DNA of 64,000 nucleotides from Symbiodinium natans (lineage: Eukaryota; Sar; Dinophyceae; Suessiales; Symbiodiniaceae), in the NCBI GenBank assembly GCA_905221605.1, contig CAJNDS010002561.1:186001-250000 (forward strand), written 5' to 3'. This document shows positions 11,101 to 21,605 of this stretch, piece by piece. Made by a program: the position numbers and the translations under genes. The notes under the pieces are model-generated. The model was not told the origin of the DNA and did no database searches. It was given only the letters and a program-made list of their open reading frames with translations. How positions within the stretch are numbered: the first letter of the stretch is position 1; each line of letters begins with the position of its first letter.

Positions 11101-12901
11101 GCAAGCCACACTGGCCAGCGGCGAAGCACAGCTTGCTCAAGCATCTTGCTCTGCTCAGCCCCAGCTCTTCTCTAACACAAATCTCCAGCATGCGAAGAAA
11201 GAGGCAACACACCTTTTTGTTCGGATGCTAAGGCTCTACCGAGTGGAAGGGAAAGTGGAGTGCCCGGTCCTTACTCGCAGAGCATTTGCCACTGATGCTT
11301 TTGCTCGCCTGCTCTTCATCGTTGCTGCACCAGCTGACCGTTCGGACCCAGGATGGTGACAAAGATAGTTGGACGCAGAAGATGAAGAAAAAACTCGCCT
11401 GTCGCCTGCAAGTTGTGCGCAGTAGGCCTGTGTTCTGGCTTCTGCTACCATTTCTCGCATGGTAAGGACTACGTGAATGCAGACGATGGCTCTTTCTGGA
11501 TGGCTTTCGAAGACTTCGTGAATCACTACCGAAGTGTGCCACATAGCTGCAATGCCAAAGGGAAGTAAGAGGTAGTTGGTCGAGACATGTCGGGACTGTC
11601 GTGACCTTGTGGGCCGGGCCTTCTGACATCACTTGCCGAGGTATATCTGCCGACTTTTCGAAGACGGCTGGAACCGCTGCTTCGCTTGTTCCGAGTGGAG
11701 AGGAGAAACCGCAGGCGGCCCGCTGATCAGTGGGAGAGCCGTTGTTCATCAAACCCCTCCAAAAGCTGCATCATGGCGGGGAGTGCAGCGTTGAAGCACC
11801 AGGTGGCTGCCGAAACTATCCCACCTATGAAGCCTGGCCTTGTTGGGTGAAGCCTCAATGTGAGGGCCCCCCCCCCTCTCTCCCGTTTGCAGACTCGTGA
11901 CAGTGTGTTCAACCAAGCAGCCGAGGAGAAAAACCCAAAGATCCAGCTTACTATCAAAGGAAGGGCGTCAGCCCTAGCCTGCAGAGCAGTACGCATGTCT
12001 TTTGCCATGGCTGAGAGGATCAGAGAGCAGGGAATAGAGCCGAGAGAGACAGCGAGAAGGCAGATGGAGATGAGCGATAGAGATGAGAGGGAAATGACGA
12101 AATAGTTGAAAGGAAGATACGTGGGCTCGTATGGGTTGGATGCTGGTTGCGGGGCAATTGTAATACAGGGTTCCTGACTCTTCCTCTCCTACGATGGGGG
12201 TAAGCTGCCAGTGCCCGACATTGAGGGTTGGATTTGATTTTCAGTCCTTCCCCGAACCCCAAGCCTTAAATTAGCTGAGATGACGATGAATTCACAAATC
12301 GAGAAACAAGAGTCGTCATGGTGGTCAAAAGTCCTAAATCCTGGTGCCCGGAAGATTATCCTTAGCTTTGCGCTATTTGGTTGGTTGGCAAGGTGAACCT
12401 TATTCTCACCTTGGAACAAGCAGACTCCCGCGGCGCGGGCGAGGGTGAGGGCGAGGTGCCCATCGGGTTTAGGGCCGCTCGGCAAAAGCTGGCTGTTCAA
12501 AAGCTGAACAAGCTCCACAATACGCTCCGGTTTCCGCCATGGGCACAAGAGCTGAGCTTGACGAGGTTTACCGAGACCGCTCCCTTTCTGGGAATGGCAT
12601 TTGTGGCACTTCGACATACGCCTACGACCGAGAGGCTGGCACTTCCCGGTGGGTAGTGACATTCGTTCATGAAACCAACATCGGCAGCTAAGCTACTTGT
12701 CAACTGCATGTTGGCTGAGCTCGATTTCTAAGAAACAGGATTGCGCCTCAACTCGGGGTGTTTCACTTGCACTTGAGCGATGAGAGATCTGTCAGCCTGT
12801 CAGCTTTGCGTCGATGTCGAGCTCAAAGAGAACACAGCTGGCCCGTACATTATTCTTCCCACAACCTTCAAGCCGAACATGGAGAGAGGCTTCATCATGA
12901 T
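8168..12901 (+). CDS. Calpain-type cysteine protease (CysPc plus domain III fragments)
   Basis: This is a calcium-type papain-fold protease of the calpain family, normally cytosolic and cutting proteins at a few sites. Exons: ~8168-8340 (ending LFFDGFNPNDIHQG), 8409-~8475 with GDCWFLSAIACL (catalytic Cys codon 8423-8425), 8595-8661 (GLYVVRFYKNGVFQ), 8715-8809 (DVTIDDFFPTKYG), 9321-9400 (KAYAKLHGSYDSIEGG), 9463-~9510, 9628-9691 (GTMWAKLLSLSRDGHLL), 9762-~9798, ~10121-10176 (GHAYSLLRVEE, catalytic His codon 10147-10149), 10248-~10290 (HRLLQLRNPWG, catalytic Asn codon 10278-10280), 11352-~11403 (SWTQKMKKKLA), 11467-11537 (DDGSFWMAFEDFVNHYRS), 11641-~11710 (YICRLFEDGW, EWRGETAGG), ~11893-11966 and 12804-~12901 (GPYIILPTTFKPNMERGF). 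The last two match domain III. The catalytic triad is complete, so an active enzyme is plausible. Many introns are GA-AG or GC-AG, as short as 53 nt. The 5' start and 3' end are not resolved, and no EF-hand domain was seen. Confidence 0.85.
10471..10527. repeat. 7-bp tandem repeat (ctctgaa), about 8 copies
   Basis: Near-perfect ctctgaa units lie inside the large intron of the calpain gene, between the catalytic Asn exon (10248) and the next exon (11352). The repeat opens a long - strand frame with a repeated FRVQSSE motif, which is not a gene. Confidence 0.95.
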
Positions 12902-15900
12902 GCCCGGCTGCACGAGAATTGTGTGATGTTGTGTTTGCAGCTTTAGACGGAATGGTACCCCTACCGCGAATGCAAGTGCAGGGTGTGCTGACTGAAGGAC
13001 ATCTTTGACAGGGGTGGGTGGGTTTGCCTTGATTGAACGATATTGTCCGTTGGCGTGAGCGTGCCCTGATTCTGCAGGAAAGCGTTCTGGAAAGGTGCCC
13101 CGGACGCCGTGCAAATGCAGAATGATTAGAGGAGTGAAACATGTCATGGCAGAGAACTCAGAAAGCAGTGAGACCATTCCCTTGCAGAGAGACCGTGTCT
13201 TCACCCGTGCATGAATTGGCCGGGCAGCACTCTTGAGCGCGGTCCGTTGAGGGATGCCGCTGTACTCACATGTCATCTCTTTGAAAAGGTGTGCTGTCCT
13301 GTCGTTAAAAAAGCACGAACTCACAACCTGAAGACCGGGTAGTGAGTCAAGCCCCGCTGCGACAGCCTCTGAAGGAGCATCGTTATGTTGGGAGCAGCTT
13401 CTGCGAAGCAGCTTTGCAAATGCCTAACAAGGGCTTACAAGAGCAAAGACGGGAGAGAGTATTCAGACGCGGATATTCATGGCACGGCAATTCAAAAAAG
13501 CTGGGTAGACCTGTGAACCAAATCCCTTCAGCGTCTATCTTTGGCTGGGTGTAGGCATTCTCGAGTTCTGTGTTCTGCCCGCATCGACTTGGTATGGCAA
13601 TCGCAACGTCATCGACATGCAAAGCCTAAGCCTTTCTCAGGCAGATGTCCCCATCGGCATGACCCAGCAGCAACCCACGATGACCCAGAAACGCCATAAG
13701 TGAACAGGAAGCTTTGGCCCGCCGACGGGCTGATCTTGCCCCTGGTCACCTTTGGCTGAAGGTCATTTCTGTCATGTGGATTCGACTGCGTGAGATGCTT
13801 TATCTCCATGAGTGCAGCATGAGCCTGAAGAGCCCGATATTGGCCAGGCTCCTTCAAAGGGCGTGCTCCAAGGCATCGGGTGCTAGTTGCACATAGTTGC
13901 GCATCGCATATCGCCATGCCTTCCTTGTGCAGGTGAGTACGTCAAGGTGCCGAGTCGGCTCGAGCGTAATCAGGTGGGTGGGGGCAATATGGTGTTGACT
14001 TTTGTTCGCTGCCTCCACCGCTGCCTCCACTGTCAGGCTTTGTGGCAACAGGCCGCAGGACCTGGCTGGCTATGAGCTCAAATGGGACCCAAGCAAGTTG
14101 GGCGCTTTGGACATACTTGCCGGAGCTTCCAAAGGCTCTACAGCACAACAGGCGGACGCTGGTTCGTGACGGATCGCTTCTGGGCAGCAAGCCAACCTTA
14201 GCCGAGTCTCCTCGTGCACACGAGAGCCCCCAACTCCAAATGAGGGCAGTCGTTGTCACTTCCACGACCCAAACTCCACGCACTGAGCTCTACTCAGGTG
14301 AGGAGGGGATTGCCTCGAACACGGGCCTGCTGGCATCCAATGCCCCGCACCAGGGACGCCTTCCTCAGGACCGCAGGGTCATCGAGGGCACTGTGCAGCT
14401 GCACAAATGGCGACTCGAGCCACCCAACTGTTTATGAAGCACTGGAGGTTGCTGCTAGAAGGTTTCGGTTCAATGACCGAATCGAACCTATGTGAAACGC
14501 AGGGCTGGGGGCTTTAATGCGTGGGTGGCTGACATAGCTATGTCAGCATCCACTTGCAGCTTCCATGCCTCATGCCATGCGCAAAGTGCGATTTCTTTTC
14601 TCATGGTATACATTTCGGCCTACCGTGGTTGCATCAAAGATGGGAGTTGAGTGTTTGGAAATGTTTGGAATGCAGGAGACTGAGAAGTGGCAGGAGTTCG
14701 TGGATGGCGCCAATGCCTCAGAGCCATGACATGACATGCCGTTTTTTGTAGCGCAGAACTGTCACGTGCCTCTGAGTGCTACTTCTTGTGCAAATACGAC
14801 CTGTGCGTGTTTTGGGGTCGTTCTGAATGGCTATCTAGCAGGCCCCGGGCATCCTTTTGCGACAGAGAGTTTGTCAGGGATTGGGGTGGGGGCTCACTGC
14901 GACAAAGCATGTTCAAGCACTGCCAAAGAAGGCAAACTGTTATATGTTGCAGAAAGGAACCTCCCCCCCCACCCCCCGGCACCCATTCCGGTGTCAGGCG
15001 TGGCAGCTCGCACCTTCAGTCCTGGTCGTGGCCCAGCACTCAGAAGCTCATAGTGGCAGGCTGGCAGCAGATGCAGGTGCATGGTTCATGTACGACTCCA
15101 TGAGGCAGATGTGGAATGTCTCCATATCAGGGGGATCTCCATGACCGCCGAAATGGAGGGAGACTTCGAGGCATTGTGCCGTGGCATGTGTCAAGATGGG
15201 TTGGCAGTGCAAGCCTCTGGTGTGCTCCAACGGTAGAGAGCTACACGTTTTCTGCAGCCAGCCAGTAAGACAGAGGAGGCCCCAGAACCACCATCGCACG
15301 CTAGAATAAAAGCAGAAGCAGTGAATAGCAGTGAAGAAATCAGGGGCTCTATAGGCCTCTATCCTTCACGGCTACAGTGGCTGCAGGGCGCCGCAGGCAT
15401 GTTTACTTCGTACCAACACCTAGTCGGTACAATGCGATCATGCTTCCTTGCGAGCAGTGAGCCATGCCGAGCACCGTGGCTGCCGGTCCGCGTCTGTCAT
15501 GGAAGGCTCTGGTTTTCGCCTTCAGGTTACTCTGATAGATACAGCCTTAAGGACTCGACCACTGGCAACTTTCCGACATTTCTCGATTTTGCGTTTTGTC
15601 GTGAGTCCTGGAGCATCCTGAAGCTACTCATTCTTTGCCTCGCAAATTCATCAGCTCGCAAGGCCGCGGTCGAATTCGAGGTGTGGCGCCGGGCCTCGCG
15701 TGTTGGGGCTGGCACTGACGGCCGTCCACCTCTGCCGAGGCCAGCTGTCCATCGGCAGGGAGATAGTAGGGATGGCAAGGGCTTCAGGAACTTTCAGGAC
15801 GTTAAGGCCATGCAGCTTGTGCAAAATGCTGCGAAGCGCCCTTTGCGTGAGGCAGGTGCCAAAGCACAGGCCGAAGATCGGCTCGTGCTGCGGTGAAATG

Positions 15901-16213
15901 TGAGGCAGAAGCATCGGCAGAAGAATGTGAGATCATGTGGGCATCACACAGCTCGTGGACTGACGCAACCATCGTTAAGATGCCGAGCCGGTACAGTCAT
16001 GACGTGTCATACGGACTCAACTGGAGAGACGTTCTTGCGATTTTGTGCTGCGCCGTAAGGCGACCAGATCTGCCGAAGCGCATGAGAAGGCATCGATCCG
16101 GCAGAGCGCATTCTAGTCTGCTCCGAAGGTTGGAGATGCAGAGAAGTGGTCATCGTTCCGATTCTCGTGCTGTAGCGGCACTAAGAGAACTTGTTCAAGC
16201 TGGGACCGTGTAG
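12902..16213. other. Unassigned; possible further exons, no family recognised
   Basis: Open + strand patches look mildly exon-like: about 13714-13770 (ARRRADLAPGHLWLKV), 14050-14160 (QDLAGYELKWDPSKLGALD), 15060-15145 and 15810-15895 (QLVQNAAKRPLREAGAKAQA). They might be 3' exons of the calpain or 5' exons of the pseudouridine synthase. None carries a recognisable motif. A poly-C interrupted patch lies near 14963-14978. The long frame at 15321-15896 has no homology that I recognise. Confidence 0.3.
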
Positions 16214-18270
16214 GTAGCACTGGTGATTGGGTACATTGGATCCAAGTACCATGGCCTTCAGATCCATTATGACGAGGTGGGACGGCATGCTGAAAAGGAA
16301 GGTGGCGGGTAGTATCGGCAGCGCACCTCTGACGTCAGGATGTCACACAAGTCGTGACCATCGAGTGGCTCTTGCGAGAGGTCCTACTCTCACTCGGAGT
16401 CTGCCCCCCAGCCGTTGGTGTTGGGCCGAGGTTGGGTTGAGGTTGAAAAGCCCAGGTTTGGTACTTGGTACTTGTCTTCGCAGGTAATTTCCAAATCCGA
16501 TGCAGAAAGCCTTGAGCGCAACCTGGAATGGAGGAGGGGCCTGTTCTGCGACTGCTGGTACCCCTGGAGAGAGTGTATAGGCGGTGCTGAGCAGAGTGGA
16601 ACAGAAGCGCAGGCACTCCAGCCGCACAGATGCTGGAGTCCATGCTTGCAGATTGGTCATCACGGCTCGTTTGGCTGTGGGGCGACCTGATGAAGAAGGA
16701 CACTTGCGGTCTAAGCATGGAGTCATACTGTACACCAGGGCTCGGGCCAAGCGCCCATGGAGGCTGTTTAGACACATTTACCCTCAGGATGTTACCCATG
16801 GCTTGTGTCGCAGCTGAACGAACCTCGGTGAGATGCTTTTGGCTTCCATTCGCAATAGGAAGAGCACGTTGTCATGCTGTGGCTGAACAACCGGCATCCG
16901 AAACTGGTTCTCCCAAGGATCTGTTGCCAGACGATGTTGTGGTTTTTGCTGTTCGTCCCGTTCCTGCGAGCTTTGACGCCCGGAAGCTTGATCGCAGCCG
17001 AGACTTAAATGCATCTTAAATGCTTATCGAAAAAAGCAACTCCGCCCCCGATCTCCGCACAACCTACGTGCAGTGCAGTCCAACCTGATCTTTGTTTTCT
17101 TAAGACAAGAAATTTCTGCAGTCAAATGTTTCTTAGATCGTCAGTTGAGAAAAGTGAAAAAGTGAGAAAGTTGGAATTCAGCTTCTGGGTAAAGCTGAGA
17201 AGTGCGAGCTTGTGCGTGCCCAGGAAGGAGTCAGGCCGCGAGCTCTCCAATTTTATTCCTGCGGTTTTCGTCCAGTGACGAGTGAGGATGTCGTTCTTTG
17301 CCTGGTCGAGGCCCTTGCATCTAAGCCCTCAACAACCCCGTGGGGTACTTGAAAAGCGCTTTACAGCTCAGGTTGACGGTTTACTTCTCAACCGCAAGGA
17401 TTTTTCCGTATGAGTCTCATATACTTTGTGGGTGGGGTGTGGAGTCCATTTTCTTGTTGTCCACGATATCTTTAGACGCGCTGTGCCTGGCTCAGGTTCT
17501 CCTGCTCTTGGCGTGAGTACAGCTACATTCTGCCCGCAAGTGCTTTGGCCAACCAGGTGGCCACGCATATCCGGACAGAGTGCTGCAGAGTAGGGCAAGT
17601 TTACAGCCTTTCGTGCTGTTTCAATCGACGTGCGTAATGCTGCTCGTGTGCAGCTGCCCATCGTCGGAGGCCCTGCAGAACGTGCGGCGGCTGCTCGAGA
17701 CGTTTGTTGGCCGGCACTGTTTCCACAACTTCACTCGCCTTCGTGCAAACCGGAGTCGTCCAGGAGGATGGCATGCTTTTCATATCTTTCCATTGCGTGG
17801 AGCACGAAGCTATACCGAGCGTCACGCAGACATACGCAGACTATGTTGCTTCTGCAGGAGGGCCAAAGATGCATTCCGTGGAGATCTTCCGTCGAACTGA
17901 GTCCAAAATCGAGGCTTGTGACGCAGACTTCCTGGAACTCCCGGGCTTTCCACAGGCTTGGGGCGGCCCCTCTGCATACTTTGCCCTGCGTCATCCGGCG
18001 TGAATGCCTCCCACTGCTCCCACGGTACCTCACACGTTGCAAGGAGTTTGTGCAGATCACCTTGCAGGGCAACCGCTTCCTCTACAATCAGTGTCTAGGC
18101 AGCGCCCCAGGTTGCCATAGGATTGTTCTCCGTTGCAAATATGATGCAATATGTACATATATGCACCGAGTCAGCCCAGAACATGTCAGACGAAATGTCG
18201 GCAGCACCTCCCAGGATCCGATATGTGGTCGGCGCCGTCGCTGCCGTGAGCGCCGGCCATCTGCCCAAAC
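16214..18270 (+). CDS. Pus1/TruA-family pseudouridine synthase
   Basis: This enzyme converts uridine to pseudouridine in tRNA, and in eukaryotes also in snRNA and mRNA. Exons: 16214-~16273 with GYIGSKYHGLQ (the N-terminal GYxGxxYHGxQ motif); ~16488-16530; ~16590-16690 with SSRTDAGVHA, the RTDxGVHA active-site motif, catalytic Asp codon 16629-16631; ~16905-16996 with LLPDDVVVFAVRPVP and SFDARK (family LPxxIRVxxVxxVxxxFxAR); possibly ~17210-17270 with GRELSNFIP in place of the usual ARTYxYxLP; ~17640-17745 with ETFVGRHCFHNFT; 17858-17913; 18044-18090 (EFVQITLQGNRFLYNQ); and 18215-~18270 (IRYVVGAVAAV). The last two join across a GT-AG intron (18091-18214) to rebuild the FVxIxxxGxxFxxxQIRxxVG element. 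The introns at 17914-18043 (GC-AG) and 18091-18214 rest on both phase and motif continuity. The canonical Lys of QIRKMVG is Tyr here. 5' and 3' ends are not resolved. Confidence 0.8.
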
Positions 18271-19278
18271 CCAAGAGCTCAGAAGCGCCACAACGTGCAA
18301 TCTGCCAAAGAGTTTGTCCACAAAGAGTCACAAAGGCGCATTCGCAGCAAGGTCCTCCCGTAGGGCTAAGGCGCTTTGCCACCGCAGGGTCAAGTTAGAG
18401 TCAATCTCCTGTCGAGGGATTTCCTGTGCCCAGTGCCCAACCGAAGCCAAGGCCCGAGGCTTCCCTGAAGGCCGCGCTGCGCAGCCCAGCGAGGCCACCT
18501 CCAATCCTCAACTTCTGTGGGGTTGTCAGGTCCCAAGTCATCAGTCTGCCCCCAAAGCCCTGAAACTTGCCTCAAGTTTCGCGCCGCTTCCCGCCTTGCT
18601 GGGAAGGCCTGGGCCCTGCAAAAAATCCCTCAAGACCCCGAGACCTCAAACCTGAAACGCGTGCTGCAATGGCCGACCATCCTCGAACCATGTGACGTCA
18701 CAGCGAGCGTCATGACATGTACCCGTAACGTTGCCGAAGACCTCGCCACTCCTTCACTTTGCTTGCCAGATTCCGCTTCCCTCTGGCCCCGAGCTGCGGG
18801 CTGCTTCTGCGATCCAGTGGGTTTACTGGACCGGAGTGACTGGAGAGTGTGGGTGTGGGTTTGGTGCTGAGGTTTACCATGGCGACAGGGATCGGCCGTC
18901 ACTCCAGCCACAAACGCTTTGCCAAAAACGACCGCAGGCACTCGACAGAAGCCGTGCGACGTTGCCATGGACCAAGAGCAGATGTGGAGCCGCATGCTGC
19001 CAATGGTGCCTCGGAAGTTCAATTATTCTTGTTCTGCGGAAGAATAGCTGGAGGGTGCTGCAGTGCCGAGCGGCGCCCTGGGAACCTAAGCACCTGTCTT
19101 GCCCGTTGCGTCGCATCTCACTTGTCGTACTCGGAGAAGACGAGATCCTAAGCATCTTTCTTTTGTTTACTGGCCCTCAGAATACGCGGCTCTTGCTGAA
19201 TGGGCCTGCCGACGCAGAGGCGCAGGCTGACCCGCATGAGCACAGAAGGAATTGACAGGCTACTCTGGTGGTTTGCAG

Positions 19279-19535
19279 GGCAACAAGACTACAAGATTTC
19301 ATGAAGCATGTGCTACAAAGCCGGACACGGCTCAGCAGGACTTTGAGAGACGGGTGGAGGCTCGAGCTGCAGAAGCCTGGCAGAAGGACCAGCTGGGAAT
19401 CCCAGTTCGTTCGACCAGTGATGTCATGCCCATTCCTGGCAGGACGTGCTTGAGAGCTTCCGGTTGTCCTTGCCGCATGCTCGCAGTCCAGACGAGGTCT
19501 CCTGGCCAACTGAGAGGCTCTCTCTACTTCCGGTT
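19279..19535 (+). CDS. Possible 3' exons of the pseudouridine synthase
   Basis: An open stretch at about 19279-19400 encodes a charged helix (QQDFERRVEARAAEAW). A stretch from 19443 in another frame encodes VLESFRLSLPHARSPDE, loosely like the LPxAPxxGLxL tail of Pus1 enzymes. Same strand and about 1 kb downstream of the last clear exon. The link is inference, and unrelated exons or chance are possible. Confidence 0.3.
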
Positions 19536-19680
19536 TCTCGCATTGGAATACCTTCAGCCACATTTTCAGTGACCTTATACTTTGCAATCTTCAGACCGAA
19601 TACCACGTCTCAGATCGCCAGGCCCACGAGCCCCTTAAACATTTTAAACTCCGATCCCAGGCTTTAGGCACTTTGCTTCC

Positions 19681-19777
19681 TGTTGGTTAGTAGGGAATGG
19701 GGGAATGAGGGACCCTAGATAGTCCCTTAAAGGGTATATATACGGTACCTTATTCCCCCATTCCCTACTAACCAACA
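19681..19777. mobile_element. MITE-like hairpin element with 30-bp inverted repeats
   Basis: The arm at 19681-19710 (starting tgttggttagtagggaatgg) is the reverse complement of 19748-19777 with one mismatch. A 37-nt AT-rich spacer (19711-19747) separates them. The 97-bp unit has no coding capacity. A diverged single arm (ttagtacggaatgagggaat) occurs at about 6978-7002, which suggests a dispersed family. Clear target-site duplications were not found; the word tttaggc recurs on both flanks but not directly abutting. Confidence 0.7.
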
Positions 19778-21060
19778 GTAAGTTTAGGCCCTTTTGCCCT
19801 AGTTTAGGCCTCTCTGTCTTTTGAAGCGTCTAGTGTTGCGGTGCAACTGTCCCTCCCCCACCTTCCCTCATCCTCTCGCAGCAGAGACTGCCTGTTCCCA
19901 GCAAAAAGGATCATCATAACCCAAGCCTCGATCCTGCAAATGCTGCAGTCAAAAGAGTTTCTCGAGTGTCAGGATGCAGGAGACACGCAAGGAAACTCTG
20001 ATACAAGAAAGTGAGGCGCAAGAAATAGGACTTTAGCAGGAGGGCTTCTGCTGGCTGGTGTCGGTCCTGACTTTGATTGTTGAACCATGTTGAGCTTCTT
20101 CACGATCGTTCTTCTTTTTAAGAGCCTTCAAAGCAGAATTGCTAGTGCCATAATTATGGGACTGAACCTGTGAGCTTAGCCAAAGAGCCGAGGATCTCCA
20201 ACGACTGTCCACAACTCCGAGGCATTTGCAGCCGCGCGCGCTGGCCCGGGCTCAAAAAAGTCCGGTGACAGGATGCTCCGAGGGTCTGCAGGAAGTGTTT
20301 TGGTAATGTGCCAGACTGTGGACTTGCCCGACAGTGCAGCGTGCCTGCTTGGCAGGTGGCAAAGAACTATCACTAAGAACATGAAGAGATCAGTTTGTCT
20401 TGGGAAGGAGCCGAAGTGCATTCTCAGGATCTCCTTTTGGCCCCAGAACAAGTGCAAAATTCATGTTGCATCTGGACGGTTTGCCCGCTTTGCCCCCGGG
20501 CATGTGTTCGGCGTCTATGTGGATCTGACCTCTTTCGAATCTGATGGCAGGTCGCCCCTTCACTGCCACTACCAACCCGGCTGTGGGTCGTTTGCCCAGA
20601 GAAGGCAGATCTTGAGGTGGGCTGTGCACTGTCGAAGTCTTTCATGTGCCTGAGTTTCCACATCTTAACCTGCACGGAGCTTCTGCACTTTGCGCCGTTG
20701 TGCTGCCTGCTCCAAGCATAGCTGGTGTAGCGCTGACCTGGCGGCTTTGTGGCTGCGAATCCAGCAGCTTCGCGGCAGTCAGCGCGAAGAGAGCGTGACT
20801 AGAAATGCTCCGTTCCAAATATGAAAGTCAAGAGCAGTGCTTGTTCTGTTCATGTTTCTGCTCTTCCTACTTTGCTTCGCATGCCGACCCAGGCTTGCAC
20901 CTTTCCGCTTCCTTGGCTATGCTGGCATCAGGCGAGATTACACCGACCGAGTGCGGGATGAATAAATGGCTAAACAAATATAGATACATGAATAAATAGC
21001 AATATATATATATATATATATATCTACACACATACATACACACATGAAAAGTCTCGACAA
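19778..21060. other. No gene recognised; weak ORF and short microsatellite
   Basis: An open frame at 20273-20653 (+) has no recognisable domain and could be an exon or chance. Around 21002-21023 is a short (AT)n run followed by cacatacatacacac. Confidence 0.3.
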
Positions 21061-21086
21061 GCCACAAAAAGCTAGAGCCTGTTGCT

Positions 21087-21605
21087 GTCACTGATTTCGG
21101 AACCATTTGGAAGACATGAACACCATTAACATATGAAAAGCTAAAAAAGGACACCCGTGATTTCCGGACACTTTTAGAAGCTACTTAAGGTCATAAAAAA
21201 CTACAAAAGCTATGATTTCCGGAACCTAGTACACGCCATAAAAGCAATTCCACTTTGTCGCACGTGATCTCCGGAACACTTTAATCAACTTGAAAAGCTA
21301 TAGTAAATACCATAACAATTTGGCGCCCGTGATTTCCGCAAAGCTGTAACCTGTAAGCCCCATAACAAGGTGGCGCTCGCGGTTTTAGGAACCGATAAAC
21401 GCTGAAAGCAAATACATGCCACAAAATTGGGCCCGTACTGTCCAGAACCCTTGAAAAGGTATTAAAAGCCATAAACACTTGGCACCCGTGATTTCCGGAA
21501 CCGCTACAAGAGTTGTTTTGACTGCAAGGGCTGAAAAGCAACCAGTTTGTGGCGGTGATCTGCCTCACGCTTTATCAGCTGTACAGGCTATAAAGACCAT
21601 GTTTG
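21087..21605. repeat. Diverged tandem repeat, about 9 units of 46-70 bp
   Basis: The core acccgtgatttccggaacc recurs in degraded form near 21089, 21152, 21211, 21261, 21325, 21374, 21431, 21483 and 21552. Between cores, words such as gaaaagc, ccataa and caatttggc recur in the same order. Spacing is 46-70 bp. It has no meaningful coding frame and looks like an old satellite or minisatellite. Confidence 0.75.

Noticed and set aside
17630-18655. 341-codon open frame on the + strand
   Set aside because: It is the wrong frame of the pseudouridine synthase exons; the correct frame carries the family motifs, this one none.
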